63,982 bases of DNA from Desulfohalobiaceae bacterium S24 (GTDB lineage: Bacteria > Desulfobacterota > Desulfovibrionia > Desulfovibrionales > Desulfothermaceae): assembly GCA_011389765.1 (NCBI GenBank), contig JAABTT010000010.1:1-63982 (forward strand), in the 5' to 3' direction. Made by a program: the position numbers and the translations under genes. The notes under the pieces were generated by a model. That model ran no database searches and was not told where the DNA came from. It saw only the letters and a program-made list of their open reading frames with translations. Positions 1 through 8,820 of this stretch are shown here, piece after piece (the stretch's first letter is position 1; every line of letters starts with the position of its first letter).

Positions 1-337
1 GTATAAAGACCGTACCCTGACCCCGGCAGGCCCAGGTCGCGACATAGCGTTCCTGATCGCTGAAGTCCGGGCTGTTCAGGGCCAGCTGCAGAACCTGGCG
101 ATTGAGAAGGCCTTTCTGGCCTTTGTCCTCGGACAGTTTTTTCAGCGCATCAATGATCTCCCGGACCGCATCGATATCGCTCTTGATCTCCTCCAGACTC
201 CTCCGGCTGAAGGTCCTGCTTTTATAGACCCGGCAGAAACCGCACTTGTTCCAGGGGCAGTTGCGGGTAAAGCGCAGCAGGAGACTGCCGGCCTCGCTGG
301 GGGGCCTGATGGGCCCCTGTTCGAATTGATGATGCAT
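1..337 (-). CDS. Radical SAM protein, N-terminal part (cut by window edge)
   Basis: The reading frame opens at an ATG on the minus strand and runs off the left edge, so about 112 N-terminal residues are visible. Residues 18-30 read SLLLRFTRNCPWN and are followed by KCGFC. This gives a CX4CX2C cysteine cluster at about residues 27-35, close to the 4Fe-4S binding motif of radical SAM enzymes. The preceding GPIRPPSEAGSLL context is one I associate with uncharacterised radical SAM proteins of anaerobes. The rest of the visible part is helical and charged. The substrate cannot be told from this fragment. The family assignment is fairly safe; the function is unknown. Confidence 0.75.
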   Translation of the reverse strand, partial: MHHQFEQGPIRPPSEAGSLLLRFTRNCPWNKCGFCRVYKSRTFSRRSLEEIKSDIDAVREIIDALKKLSEDKGQKGLLNRQVLQLALNSPDFSDQERYVATWACRGQGTVFI

Positions 338-393
338 AGTGTTTCCCAGTTTGTGTTATTCGCATGGATTCAAGAAAAGAGAAAGGCAATTTT

Positions 394-505
394 GCCCACG
401 GATCACACTGATTGACACGGATGGATACGGATGGATTTCTTTTTGGTCAGCCGGGGATAAGAGCCCGGCTGCCCAATTGCCATCGCCTGTCGGCGAATGT
501 CAAAA
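394..505. repeat. Structured interspersed repeat, left half (copy A)
   Basis: This stretch starts with the left terminus shared by the elements at 930, 3481 and 20220: iterated CACGGAT-like heptamers after GCCC. The first internal hairpin follows (GTCAGCCGGG paired with CCCGGCTG), then the CCATCGCCTGTCGGCGAA segment. The right half of the element is missing. At that point the sequence passes into the 3' end of the minus-strand GxxExxY gene, which lies between this half copy and the full copy at 930-1223. Confidence 0.75.
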
Positions 506-509
506 CGCA

Positions 510-878
510 CTAGAGTATCATTCGTTTGTATTCAAGTTTTGGATAATGTCCAAAGTTTACGAGCAGACCGATATTCATTCTCGATGCATTGAGATAATTG
601 AGTAATTGGGCCTGGTGTTCGTCAAGGAGGTTGCTGATGGATTTGATTTCAACAATGATTTCATCAAAACACAAGAAGTCTGGGCTATACGTTTGTTTGA
701 GTGTTTGATCACGATAGGTCAATTGTAAGACTTCTTGAGATTGAAATGGAATCTCTCTGAATTTGAATTCAATTTCAAGACACTCTTGATACACAGCCTC
801 TAAGAATCCGCAGCCCATACGATTATATACTTCGAAACAGGCTCCGATGATTGCATAAGTTTTGTCTTCCAAGTGCAT
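510..878 (-). CDS. GxxExxY family protein (predicted PDDEXK-fold nuclease)
   Basis: A 122-residue protein. The signature GFLEAVY (about residues 23-29) fits the GxxExxY motif that names the family. Downstream, YSPDF and VEIK fit the D...ExK core of a PDDEXK nuclease fold. The ATG at 878 was chosen because GGAAGG lies about 10 bases upstream; the frame stays open to 935 without a better ribosome site. The gene lies between a half copy (394-505) and a full copy (930-1223) of a structured interspersed repeat, in an orientation that looks like cargo. The biochemical role of the family is not established to my knowledge. A link between this protein and the surrounding repeat is inference from position. 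Confidence 0.8.
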   Translation of the reverse strand: MHLEDKTYAIIGACFEVYNRMGCGFLEAVYQECLEIEFKFREIPFQSQEVLQLTYRDQTLKQTYSPDFLCFDEIIVEIKSISNLLDEHQAQLLNYLNASRMNIGLLVNFGHYPKLEYKRMIL

Positions 879-929
879 AATCTGGTAGCCTTCCATCAAT
901 ACTTTGAAAATGAAACAAAGCAGATTATT

Positions 930-1223
930 GCCCACAGATCACACTGATTGACACGGATGGATTTTGTATTTGGTCGGCCGGAGACCCGTCTTCACTTTTC
1001 AAGCTTCTGTCTTCGTCCAGATGCTTCGCCGAGACAAGATGCCCTGGCACGTAATAACCGGCCGCCCAATTGCCATCGCCTGTGGCGAATGTCAATGAGA
1101 TCAGTTCCACATGTTTGAGTTTATCGACGCTAGTCGATGACTCATTTTGCTGCCGGATCTTATTTCCGGCAGCAAAAAAAATAAGTTCTTCATTATCCGT
1201 GTCAATCCGTGTGATCCGTGGGC
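930..1223. repeat. Structured interspersed repeat, full copy (copy B)
   Basis: The left terminus (GCCCACAGATCACACTGATT followed by GACACGGAT) is an inverted repeat of the right terminus, which ends ATCCGTGTGATCCGTGGGC at 1223. The interior holds the GAGTTTATCGAC/GTCGATGACTC hairpin and a GCTGCCGGA/TCCGGCAGC hairpin with the loop TCTTATT, followed by an A-run. The left part differs from copies C and E and is longer. It resembles copy D here (both carry CTTCGTC and GACAAGAT/GACAAGC words). No protein-coding capacity is apparent. Confidence 0.8.
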
Positions 1224-1250
1224 AAATCTCCTCTTTTCCGTGGGTTCTCT

Positions 1251-3443
1251 CTAATTCTTCTTCAGATAATTATAATACCGATACATCTCGGCGCAAGCCT
1301 TGACCGCCTGTTCCGGCGAAGGATAAAAGACCGTCTTGAAGGGACAGCCCGGGACCTCCATGACAACCTGGTCCTGATTGCCGGTGGCCAGTCTGACCCC
1401 GAAGACCGGCTTGTTGCTGTAGGTCATGCAGGTCGCGATCCTGGCGATGTATTCCTTCTCGAAATCCGCAACCATGCCTGTGGCCTGACCGAGTTCCTCC
1501 TGACTGTAGGACGGGTCCACGGCTTGAACCGCCTGGATGTAATCGTCCACAAAGACCCGCCTGCCTAAAATGCCCATGTTGATGACCGCATCGCATGCAT
1601 CCCAGGACAAAAGAATCTCCAAAGCCTTGATCGGCAGGGAAAGATCCCGTTCGCCAACCAGGTCCACCGGGTTGGACCGGCTCCAGTACGCAGGCAGCAG
1701 AGCGTCCAAAGACCGGATAATCTCGGGACTGAGCTCCGGGACTTCCAGTCCGTACTTGGCGCAGAGATCCGCGGTGATCACGCCCCAACCGCCGCCCAGG
1801 GTCATAATGCCCACCCGGCTTCCCCGCGGGAGCGGCAGGGAAGAAAAGGCCGCGGAAAGATCCAGCAGATCATTCGGGCCGTCGACCTTGATGATCCCGG
1901 TCTGCCGGCAAAGGGCGTCGAAGACCCGGGCGTCGGAGCTCATGGCTCCGGTATGGCTGGCCGCGGCCTTGTTTCCGGCTTGACTGGTCCCGCCCTTGAG
2001 GAGAATGACCGGCTTCTTTCCGGTAAGTTTTTTGGCGCTTTGAAAAAAACGCGGCCCATCCTTCACGCTTTCCAGATAGAGCATCACCGTCTTGGTCAAA
2101 GGGTCCACGGCAAAGCCGTCCATAAAATCTTCGATGGTCAGCATGGCTTCATTACCGGAGCCGGAAAAGGCCCGGATACCGATGCCCTGCTGCACGGCAA
2201 AGGACAGAAGCTGCGCTCCCATGTTCCCGGACTGGGAGACCATGGCCGTGGACCCGGCCTTGGGCTGGACCACGGAGCCGGTGCAGAAAAAATTGATATG
2301 CGGGTTGTTGAGGCCCATGGTATTCGGGCCGAGGATGAGGATGCCGGCCTGTTCCGCGGCCTTGACGAGTTTATGCTCCAGTTCTTTTCCCGCCGCTCCG
2401 GTTTCACCAAAACCGGAGGTGATCAGCACCATATTCCGGATGCCCTTGTGTTCCATCTCCGGAATGAGATCCATGACCTTCGCGACCGGGATGGTCACGA
2501 TGGCCAGATCCACGCTGCCCGGGACTTCGGCCAGGGAACAAAAGCATGGCTGCCCGGCAATTGTCCCTCCCTTGGGATTGACCAGGTAGACCTCGCCTTT
2601 GAATTCCCCGGTGAGGGTGTTAACCACCAGCATGTGCCCCCATTTCCCGAGTTGGGCCGAGGCCCCGATAAAGGCAATGGACCGGGGATAGAAGAGTTTG
2701 CCGATGGCTTCCGGGGACTGGGGAGCCGGCTTATAGGACGGCTCGACCTGTTTTTTGCAGACCACCAGGGCGTCCACTCCCAGGATGTCTCCCTGCGGGG
2801 TGATCTTAAGGGGGTTGATGTCGATCTCGGTAATGTCCGGATACTCTGAGGCGATCCGGGACAGGGCGCTCAGGATCCGAACCAGCCGGTCCTTGGCCAC
2901 AGGCGCTTCCCCCCGAAAATGATTGAGCAGGGCCGCGCTCCGGATCTCCTCCAGCATGAAAGCGGCCTCCTGCTCCTTGAGCGGGGCAATGCCCAGGGCG
3001 ATGTCGGCCAGGCCTTCGGTAAAAATCCCGCCCAGTCCGAACATGATCACCGGCCCGAAAACGGCATCCCGGAACATGCCGGCCAGAAATTCCCGCCGGC
3101 CCTGGACCTGAGGCTGGATGAGCACCCCTTCCAGATCGGATCCCCCGGTCTCGAGCAGCTCGGCATAGGCGGCGCTCAGGGCTTCAAGGCTCTGGAGATC
3201 CAGTTTGACCAGGCCCAGTTCGCTCTTGTGGCTCAGCTGTGAGCCCAAGCCCTTGGCCACCACGGGAAAGCCCAGGGATGCGGCCGCGCTTTGGGCCTCG
3301 CTCCGGCTTTGGGCCACCTCCCCGGGAACGACCGGTACGTCGTAGGCCTGGAGGAGCCGTTTGGATTCTTGCTCGTCAAGGTTCCTGGATTCACCGGGTT
3401 CGAGGCTGTCGATGATCTGGCGGAGGTGGTTCAAAATAGGCAT
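1251..3443 (-). CDS. Acetate/acyl-CoA ligase (ADP-forming), fused beta-alpha subunits
   Basis: A 730-residue enzyme that would interconvert an acyl-CoA, ADP and Pi with the free acid, CoA and ATP, conserving energy by substrate-level phosphorylation. The ATP-grasp (beta) domain comes first (about 1-225, closing with EIDINPLKI at about 206-214). The CoA-binding domain follows (YPRSIAFIGAS at about 252-262), then the succinyl-CoA-ligase-like domain. SHTGA at 496-500 holds the histidine expected to be phosphorylated. The domain order is beta-alpha, the reverse of the Pat protein at 43936. Structured repeats B and C abut both ends, so it is probably transcribed alone. Acetate, aryl or branched-chain acids are possible substrates; acetyl-CoA would fit the catabolic genes elsewhere in the window. 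Confidence 0.88.
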   Translation of the reverse strand: MPILNHLRQIIDSLEPGESRNLDEQESKRLLQAYDVPVVPGEVAQSRSEAQSAAASLGFPVVAKGLGSQLSHKSELGLVKLDLQSLEALSAAYAELLETGGSDLEGVLIQPQVQGRREFLAGMFRDAVFGPVIMFGLGGIFTEGLADIALGIAPLKEQEAAFMLEEIRSAALLNHFRGEAPVAKDRLVRILSALSRIASEYPDITEIDINPLKITPQGDILGVDALVVCKKQVEPSYKPAPQSPEAIGKLFYPRSIAFIGASAQLGKWGHMLVVNTLTGEFKGEVYLVNPKGGTIAGQPCFCSLAEVPGSVDLAIVTIPVAKVMDLIPEMEHKGIRNMVLITSGFGETGAAGKELEHKLVKAAEQAGILILGPNTMGLNNPHINFFCTGSVVQPKAGSTAMVSQSGNMGAQLLSFAVQQGIGIRAFSGSGNEAMLTIEDFMDGFAVDPLTKTVMLYLESVKDGPRFFQSAKKLTGKKPVILLKGGTSQAGNKAAASHTGAMSSDARVFDALCRQTGIIKVDGPNDLLDLSAAFSSLPLPRGSRVGIMTLGGGWGVITADLCAKYGLEVPELSPEIIRSLDALLPAYWSRSNPVDLVGERDLSLPIKALEILLSWDACDAVINMGILGRRVFVDDYIQAVQAVDPSYSQEELGQATGMVADFEKEYIARIATCMTYSNKPVFGVRLATGNQDQVVMEVPGCPFKTVFYPSPEQAVKACAEMYRYYNYLKKN

Positions 3444-3480
3444 TTGTTTCGTTGATCAAATGATGGAAGAAAAAACGTTT

Positions 3481-3706
3481 GCCCACGGATCACACGGATT
3501 GACACGGATGGATTTTCTTTTTGGTCAGCCGGGGATCAGAGCCCGGCTGACCAATTGCCATCGCCTGTCGGCGAAGGACAATAAATCATACATTCGGCTT
3601 GAGTCTATCGACGCAAGTCGATGACTCATTTTGTTGCCGGGTCTTATTCCCGGCAGCAAAAAAATAAGTTCTTCACTATCCGTGTCAATCCGTGTGATCC
3701 GTGGGC
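3481..3706. repeat. Structured interspersed repeat, full copy (copy C)
   Basis: The clearest copy. Its termini are near-perfect inverted repeats of about 29 bases, each made of three CACGGAT/ATCCGTG heptamers. Inside are nested hairpins: GGTCAGCCGGG/CCCGGCTGACC, GAGTCTATCGAC/GTCGATGACTC, and TTGCCGGG/CCCGGCAGC with loop TCTTATT followed by an A-run. It fills the gap between the acyl-CoA ligase and the universal stress protein gene. Confidence 0.85.
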
Positions 3707-3727
3707 CTATCTCAACAGTCCCCTGAT

Positions 3728-4255
3728 CTACTTCTTCCCCGGGGCGATGAAGACAGGCAGCTTGGAATCCCGGATGATCCGCAGCAGGCGATTCCCCTTG
3801 GAGCCTTTGGGCAGCAGATCGGAGTGATTGGCGCCGACGAGGATCAAGTCGCAGTTCAGGGCCTTGGCCTCCAGGACCACTTCCTCCTCGATGTATTCGC
3901 CTTCCTTGACCAGGGTATCTTCGATGATCGGCTTGAAATCCGGTTCTTCGACGTTGGTGATCATGTCTTCGAACCACTTCACCACAGCCTGCTGGATCTT
4001 ATGGGCCTCTTTTTCCTTGCTGATGAGTTTGCTTCGGGCGGCATCCATGCGCTGCTGCTTCTGCTTGTTGAATTCCTCCCCGATCAAGCCTTCCACCATA
4101 GGACGGTAGCCCATGGGCAGGGCGTTAGGCAGGACATGCAGGATGCTCAATTTGGCCTGGTAGCCGGTGGCCAGGCTGACCGCATACTCGAACGAGTTCC
4201 AGGCGTTTTCCGAGAGATCGGTCACAAACAGAATTTTTTTGATTTTCGGGATCAT
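3728..4255 (-). CDS. Universal stress protein (UspA family)
   Basis: A 175-residue cytoplasmic protein. The N-terminus (KILFVTDLSENA) gives the first beta strand and the Asp typical of Usp folds. The C-terminal segment (LILVGANHSD, then GSKGNRLLR and LPVFI) approximates the ATP-binding G-x2-G-x9-G-S/T loop, with the second part altered. The ATG at 4255 was chosen because GGAGGA sits 4-9 bases upstream. The family binds ATP or acts as a stress-responsive regulator. No operon partner is evident, since a structured repeat separates it from the acyl-CoA ligase. Confidence 0.85.
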   Translation of the reverse strand: MIPKIKKILFVTDLSENAWNSFEYAVSLATGYQAKLSILHVLPNALPMGYRPMVEGLIGEEFNKQKQQRMDAARSKLISKEKEAHKIQQAVVKWFEDMITNVEEPDFKPIIEDTLVKEGEYIEEEVVLEAKALNCDLILVGANHSDLLPKGSKGNRLLRIIRDSKLPVFIAPGKK

Positions 4256-4489
4256 GGGGTCCTCCGGTTTGGTCAAAGGGTAGGGCATCTACAGCAAATA
4301 CTCCGAGTAATGGGAAAAACCATTATACTTTGTGCACGAATCGGGGATTTGTCAAGCTATACAGGCAGCCTTAGAGGCAAGTATTTGAAAAAACAGAGTA
4401 AAGATCTTCCTTGTGTATGCATCACAATCTTTCCTGAGCAGCAGAGAGTCCTTTGTGCTGAAAAAGCCGGCCCGGTCCTGCACCTGTGT

Positions 4490-6163
4490 TCAGGAAATCT
4501 TTTCAAGTCCTCTGGAAATATTGAAGCAGTAATCTCCCATTTTCTCAAAAGTGGAGATCAAAGTAATAAACAAGACGCCGGCATCAACCGAGCATTCATC
4601 ATGCCGCAGTCTCTCGATATGCTGAAACCGAAGTTTTTCCCGGATCTGATCAATGAGATTTTCCTGAGCCTTGGCTTTTGCGAAAAAGTCCTCTGTTTTT
4701 CCATGAAGCTCATTGATCACAAGCTGCAAAAAGGTATGCACTTCGTCTGAAATTTGGTGCAGATCTTCCAGAGCCTGCTTTGACATGGATATATCCATAT
4801 CATAAATCCGTTCGATAATTTTAAAGACATTTTCGATACCGTCCCCGATCCTTTCAATATTATTTGTGATACGCATAAGCTCTGATATTTCAACGGCTTC
4901 CTCTTCATTGACCTCACCCTGGTAAATACTGGTTAAATATTTGATGATCACCTTTTGCATATTGTCGATATGCTCTTCAATGATCTCTCGTTCAGCAAGC
5001 TTGTCATCGTCTCTGGCATCAAGGCAGGCAGTGGTTTTTTTAAGACTCTGGAGCGTAAATTCAGCCATTTTTTCAATTTCGCCGCGTACTTTGACCATAG
5101 CGCCGATGGACGAGTCCATAAAAAATTCGTCAAAATCAGGCAAGCGGTAGCGTTCTTTGGAAATTTTCTTTTTGGGGGCCAGAAAGGTGGACACTTGAAC
5201 AAGCTTCGGAAGGACAAGCAAAAATATCAAAGCATTGATGACATTAAACAGGGTGTGGCCATTGGCGAGGTATCTGGCGATATTGACGAATTCACCGTTT
5301 ACAGTCTGTTGCACCGGACCGGTCCCGATCCACAGGGAAAATTGTTCGACCAGGTGCAGAAACCAGGGGAAGATGCCGAGAACGATCAAGACGCCGGCCA
5401 CATTGAATACGGCGTGAGCCCGGGCCGTCCGGTAAGCGTTGACATTTTTGGACCCGATTGTCGCCAGCTGGGCGGTGATCGTGGTTCCGATATTTTCGCC
5501 CAGAACCAGGGCCATGGCCGTGGGAAAGCTGATAAGACCCTGCATGGCCAGGGCCATTGTCAAGCCCACCGTGGCGGATGAAGACTGGACAGCAACTGTT
5601 AAAACAGCCCCGGTTCCCACACAGAGCAGCAGTCCGCCGATGTTCTCCGTGCTAAATTTTGTAAAAAAAGCAATGAATTCAGGTTCGGACCTGATGGGTG
5701 CCAGCCCGGCTTTCATGACCGAGAGTCCAAAAAAGAGCAGCCCGAACCCAAGAATGATTTCCCCGATATACCGGTAGTTTCGTTTTTTGGAGAAAAATTT
5801 CAGAGAAACGCCGAGGGCGATGGCCGGAAGGGCGGCTTCAGTCAATTTGAATGCAATCAATTGCGCGGTCACGGTCGTTCCGATATTCGCGCCCAGAATA
5901 ACGCCCACAGCCTGCTGCAGGGTCATAAGGCCGGCTCCGACAAAACCGATAAGCATCACAGTGGTAGCCGACGAAGACTGGATAAGGGCGGTGATCCCGG
6001 CTCCGGTCAAACACCCGATGACTCGATTCGAAGAAAGAGCGCCGAGCACTTTTTTGATTTTTGCACCGGCGGTCATCTCCAGCCCCTCGGTCATGGTCTT
6101 CATCCCGAGCAGAAAGAGCCCCAAGCCCCCGACAGTCTGAATCAATGTATCGATGAAATTCAT
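4490..6163 (-). CDS. Na+/Pi cotransporter family protein with PhoU-like tail
   Basis: A 557-residue inner-membrane protein of the NptA/PNaS type. Two inverted-topology repeats each carry the signature QSSSAT (about residues 62-67 and again near 190), each followed by a GxNIGTT or GENIGTT stretch. The last 200 residues are soluble and helical, with the PhoU-like pattern common in bacterial members (AEFTLQSLKKT, NNIERIGDGIENV). It would move phosphate with sodium; in some bacteria these proteins work mainly as exporters. It is divergent from pstS and shares an intergenic region that holds a Pho box, so phosphate control is likely. Confidence 0.88.
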   Translation of the reverse strand: MNFIDTLIQTVGGLGLFLLGMKTMTEGLEMTAGAKIKKVLGALSSNRVIGCLTGAGITALIQSSSATTVMLIGFVGAGLMTLQQAVGVILGANIGTTVTAQLIAFKLTEAALPAIALGVSLKFFSKKRNYRYIGEIILGFGLLFFGLSVMKAGLAPIRSEPEFIAFFTKFSTENIGGLLLCVGTGAVLTVAVQSSSATVGLTMALAMQGLISFPTAMALVLGENIGTTITAQLATIGSKNVNAYRTARAHAVFNVAGVLIVLGIFPWFLHLVEQFSLWIGTGPVQQTVNGEFVNIARYLANGHTLFNVINALIFLLVLPKLVQVSTFLAPKKKISKERYRLPDFDEFFMDSSIGAMVKVRGEIEKMAEFTLQSLKKTTACLDARDDDKLAEREIIEEHIDNMQKVIIKYLTSIYQGEVNEEEAVEISELMRITNNIERIGDGIENVFKIIERIYDMDISMSKQALEDLHQISDEVHTFLQLVINELHGKTEDFFAKAKAQENLIDQIREKLRFQHIERLRHDECSVDAGVLFITLISTFEKMGDYCFNISRGLEKIS

Positions 6164-6291
6164 TTTCCGCTCTTACTTTATTTTTTTTATTGCACTCAGC
6201 CAATAAACCAAAATCCGGCAATCACAGATACGCCTCGGCCTGCCTGCTTTTAAACTCTTTGCCGCGGCTGATCAAACAAAAAAAATCCCCG

Positions 6292-6330
6292 TGTCAGAAA
6301 ATTGAAACCAAATTGTCATACGGCTGTAAC
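6292..6330 (+). promoter_or_regulatory. Double Pho box (PhoB operator) upstream of pstS
   Basis: TTGTCATACGGCTGTAAC at 6313-6330 matches the PhoB box consensus CTGTCATA-A-A-CTGT(A/C)A(C/T) closely. Half-sites recur with an exact 11-base period: TGTCAG at 6292, TGAAAC at 6303, TGTCAT at 6314 and TGTAAC at 6325. Four half-sites would make two adjacent boxes. It lies about 70 bases before pstS and between the divergent phosphate transporter genes. Confidence 0.85.
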
Positions 6331-6400
6331 ATTCAGGCCTTAAAAACCGTTCCTGTGTTCGGGCCATATTTTTTTTAAATACTTTGAGGAGGTATCAAAG

Positions 6401-7414
6401 ATGAAAACGATTCTGCGATTCATGTCTGTTTTCTGTGTATTGGCGATTTTTGGACTGGGTTCGGCCCAGGCCAGGGATCAAATAAAAATCGTGGGTTCCA
6501 GCACCGTCTACCCCTTTTCTTCCTATGTAGCCGAAGAACTGGGAGCAACAACCAAGCATCCCACTCCTGTGGTGGAATCAACCGGCTCCGGCGGGGGCAT
6601 GAAGCTCTTTTCAGAAGGCCTGGATATGAACACTCCGGATATCAGCAATGCGTCCAGGAGAATGAAAAAGAGCGAATATCAACGCTGTCAAAAAAACGGA
6701 GTGAAAGAGGTCATCGAAGTCATGTTCGGCTATGACGGCATCGCTCTGGCTCAGAACGTGAACAACGAGCCTTTGCGCTTGACCTTGAAAGACATCACCC
6801 TGGCCGTGGCCAAGGAAGTGCCCCAAGACGGCGCCCTTGTAGCGAATCCGTATACTTACTGGGACGAAGTCAATCAGGACCTCCCGCACAGAAAGATCAT
6901 GATCTACGGCCCTCCGACCACCTCCGGCACCCGGGACGCTTTTGAAGAACTGGTTATGGAGGCGGCCACCGGGAACATTGCCGCGTATGGCGGTGAATAT
7001 TCGCATGTCCGCTCCGATGGGGTGTATGTGCCTTCAGGTGAAAACGACAACCTCATTGTCCAGCGTTTGACCAAAGATAAAAACGCGCTGGGTATCTTCG
7101 GCTACAGCTATCTTGATGAAAACCGGGATCGGATCCAGGCCGCATCAATTGAGGGCGTACTCCCCGAACCCGAAACAATCGCCTCAGCCGAATATCCGGT
7201 ATCCAGGAGCCTGTACTTCTATATCAAGGTCGATCATCTTGACAAGGTTTCTGGAATGCAGGATTATGTCAAGCTCTTCCTCAGTGAACAAATGATCGGT
7301 GAATTTGGCTACTTAAAAAGTATCGGCCTTATCACGCTCCCGAAGCAGGAACGGGATGAAATCCGGGAAAAAGTCGAGCAGAAAGTCCTGTTTACCTTGG
7401 ACGATCTGAGCTGA
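6401..7414 (+). CDS. pstS: Phosphate ABC transporter substrate-binding protein PstS
   Basis: A 337-residue periplasmic binding protein with a Sec signal peptide (hydrophobic core at about 8-20, cleavage after AQA at about 23-25). GSSTVYPF at about 33-40 and TSGTRDAFEE near 170 are the phosphate-coordinating loops of the PstS family. A strong GAGGAGG ribosome site precedes the ATG. It is the first gene of the pst-pho cluster, downstream of the double Pho box. A strong terminator hairpin separates it from pstC, which should make PstS far more abundant than the permease. It would capture Pi for PstCAB. Confidence 0.95.
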   Translation: MKTILRFMSVFCVLAIFGLGSAQARDQIKIVGSSTVYPFSSYVAEELGATTKHPTPVVESTGSGGGMKLFSEGLDMNTPDISNASRRMKKSEYQRCQKNGVKEVIEVMFGYDGIALAQNVNNEPLRLTLKDITLAVAKEVPQDGALVANPYTYWDEVNQDLPHRKIMIYGPPTTSGTRDAFEELVMEAATGNIAAYGGEYSHVRSDGVYVPSGENDNLIVQRLTKDKNALGIFGYSYLDENRDRIQAASIEGVLPEPETIASAEYPVSRSLYFYIKVDHLDKVSGMQDYVKLFLSEQMIGEFGYLKSIGLITLPKQERDEIREKVEQKVLFTLDDLS

Positions 7415-7434
7415 ACAGATGCCGGGGATTTTCT

Positions 7435-7468
7435 GAGGGAGCAAGCACTTGACTTGCTCCCTCTTTTT
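7435..7468 (+). terminator. Intrinsic terminator/attenuator between pstS and pstC
   Basis: GAGGGAGCAAG (7435-7445) pairs perfectly with CTTGCTCCCTC (7453-7463) over a 7-base loop, followed by TTTTT. The position just after pstS suggests partial termination that sets a high PstS:PstC ratio. Confidence 0.9.
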
Positions 7469-7572
7469 CTGTTTGTTCACAACAGAGCGAATGAGATCCT
7501 CTCGCTTCGTTATGCTGCAAGCGAAAAGCTTCATACAACAGGGCAAGCTTTAAAAATGATGGGACGAGCGAT

Positions 7573-8820
7573 TTGAACATTGAATATTTCGTTTTTTTCT
7601 TTTTTTGCGGTTTAGGCCCTCTGGCCTGTATGGCCTATTACCTGGGCCGTAAAAAGGGCAAAGCACTGCTCAGAGAAGATGGAGCCGCTCCGCTCTCCCA
7701 GCCGGACATCTATGGCTGGTATACTTTGGTCCGGATGATACTCCCGGTACTTGGCGTCTTTGTTCTGGCTTTTTTCCTGCAGCTGTTCGATGTGATTACC
7801 GTCCCGGGGATCCTGCTGATTTTGGGAGCCTTCATTGCAGCTCTTGCCGGGATTGCTCTGGCCCTCAAACAAATCCACCCCCGCCTCAGGGCCAGACAGA
7901 GACTGGAGCGATTTATCTATGGACTGCTATTCCTGGCGGCCGTTATTTCCATACTCACGACCATCGGGATCGTCTTGTCGGTTATTTTTGAAGCCGTAAA
8001 ATTTTTCCAAGTAGTCAGCATCTGGGAATTTCTCACCGGCACGGAGTGGAGTCCCGATACCGCCTTTCTTCAGGGCGCGGAGCGCTCAGGGGAAGAGGCG
8101 GCTCAGCCGCATTTCGGCTCCCTTCCCATATTTGCCGGGACTTTTATGATAACCTTCATCGCCATGTGCGTGGCCATACCCGTAGGTCTGTTCTCGGCCA
8201 TCTATATGAGCGAATACGCCTCAGACTCAGTCAGAGCTGCCGCCAAGCCCGCTCTGGAAATCCTGGCCGGCATCCCCACAGTGGTCTACGGCTTCTTTGC
8301 GGCCATTACCGTCAGCCCTCTGGTGGTCAACTTTGCTAATGCTTTCGGTTTCGAGGCGGATTACACCAACGCCCTTGCCCCTGGACTGGTTATGGGCATC
8401 ATGATCATTCCCTTTATTTCCTCCCTTTCCGACGACGTCATCCGCTCAATCCCCCAAAGCCTGCGTGAAGGCTCTTTGGCTCTGGGTCTGACTGTTTCGG
8501 AAACCATCAAACATGTCCTGCTGCCCGCCGCCCTGCCCGGGGTGGTCTCGGCCTTTCTTCTGGGCGTCTCCCGGGCTCTGGGAGAAACCATGATTGTGGT
8601 CATGGCCGCCGGTCTCAGGCCGAATTTGACCCTGAATCCGCTGGAAGGCATGACCACGGTCACAGTGCGCATCGTGGATGCCCTCACCGGCGATCTTGCC
8701 TTTGATAGCCTGGAGACCCTGTCCGCTTTTGCCCTGGGCCTGACCCTGCTTCTGATAACCTTGATTTTGAATCTCATTTCTACGATTGTGATCAGAAGGT
8801 TCAAGCAAAAATATGAATAA
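7573..8820 (+). CDS. pstC: Phosphate ABC transporter permease PstC
   Basis: A 415-residue inner-membrane permease. The only in-frame start in a sensible place is TTG at 7573; two nearby ATGs are out of frame. Hydrophobic segments include two near the N-terminus and the five to six helices of the BPD_transp_1 domain from about residue 190. The EAA loop with the coupling glycine reads SLREGSLALG, near residue 298. The extra N-terminal helices and loop make it longer than E. coli PstC (about 320 residues). It overlaps pstA by 8 bases, so translation is coupled. Confidence 0.92.
   Translation: MNIEYFVFFFFCGLGPLACMAYYLGRKKGKALLREDGAAPLSQPDIYGWYTLVRMILPVLGVFVLAFFLQLFDVITVPGILLILGAFIAALAGIALALKQIHPRLRARQRLERFIYGLLFLAAVISILTTIGIVLSVIFEAVKFFQVVSIWEFLTGTEWSPDTAFLQGAERSGEEAAQPHFGSLPIFAGTFMITFIAMCVAIPVGLFSAIYMSEYASDSVRAAAKPALEILAGIPTVVYGFFAAITVSPLVVNFANAFGFEADYTNALAPGLVMGIMIIPFISSLSDDVIRSIPQSLREGSLALGLTVSETIKHVLLPAALPGVVSAFLLGVSRALGETMIVVMAAGLRPNLTLNPLEGMTTVTVRIVDALTGDLAFDSLETLSAFALGLTLLLITLILNLISTIVIRRFKQKYE

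Noticed and set aside
1953-2849. Long open frames opposite the acyl-CoA ligase and many other genes
   Set aside because: They mirror strongly coding genes on the other strand in GC-rich DNA and have no ribosome sites or recognisable domains.
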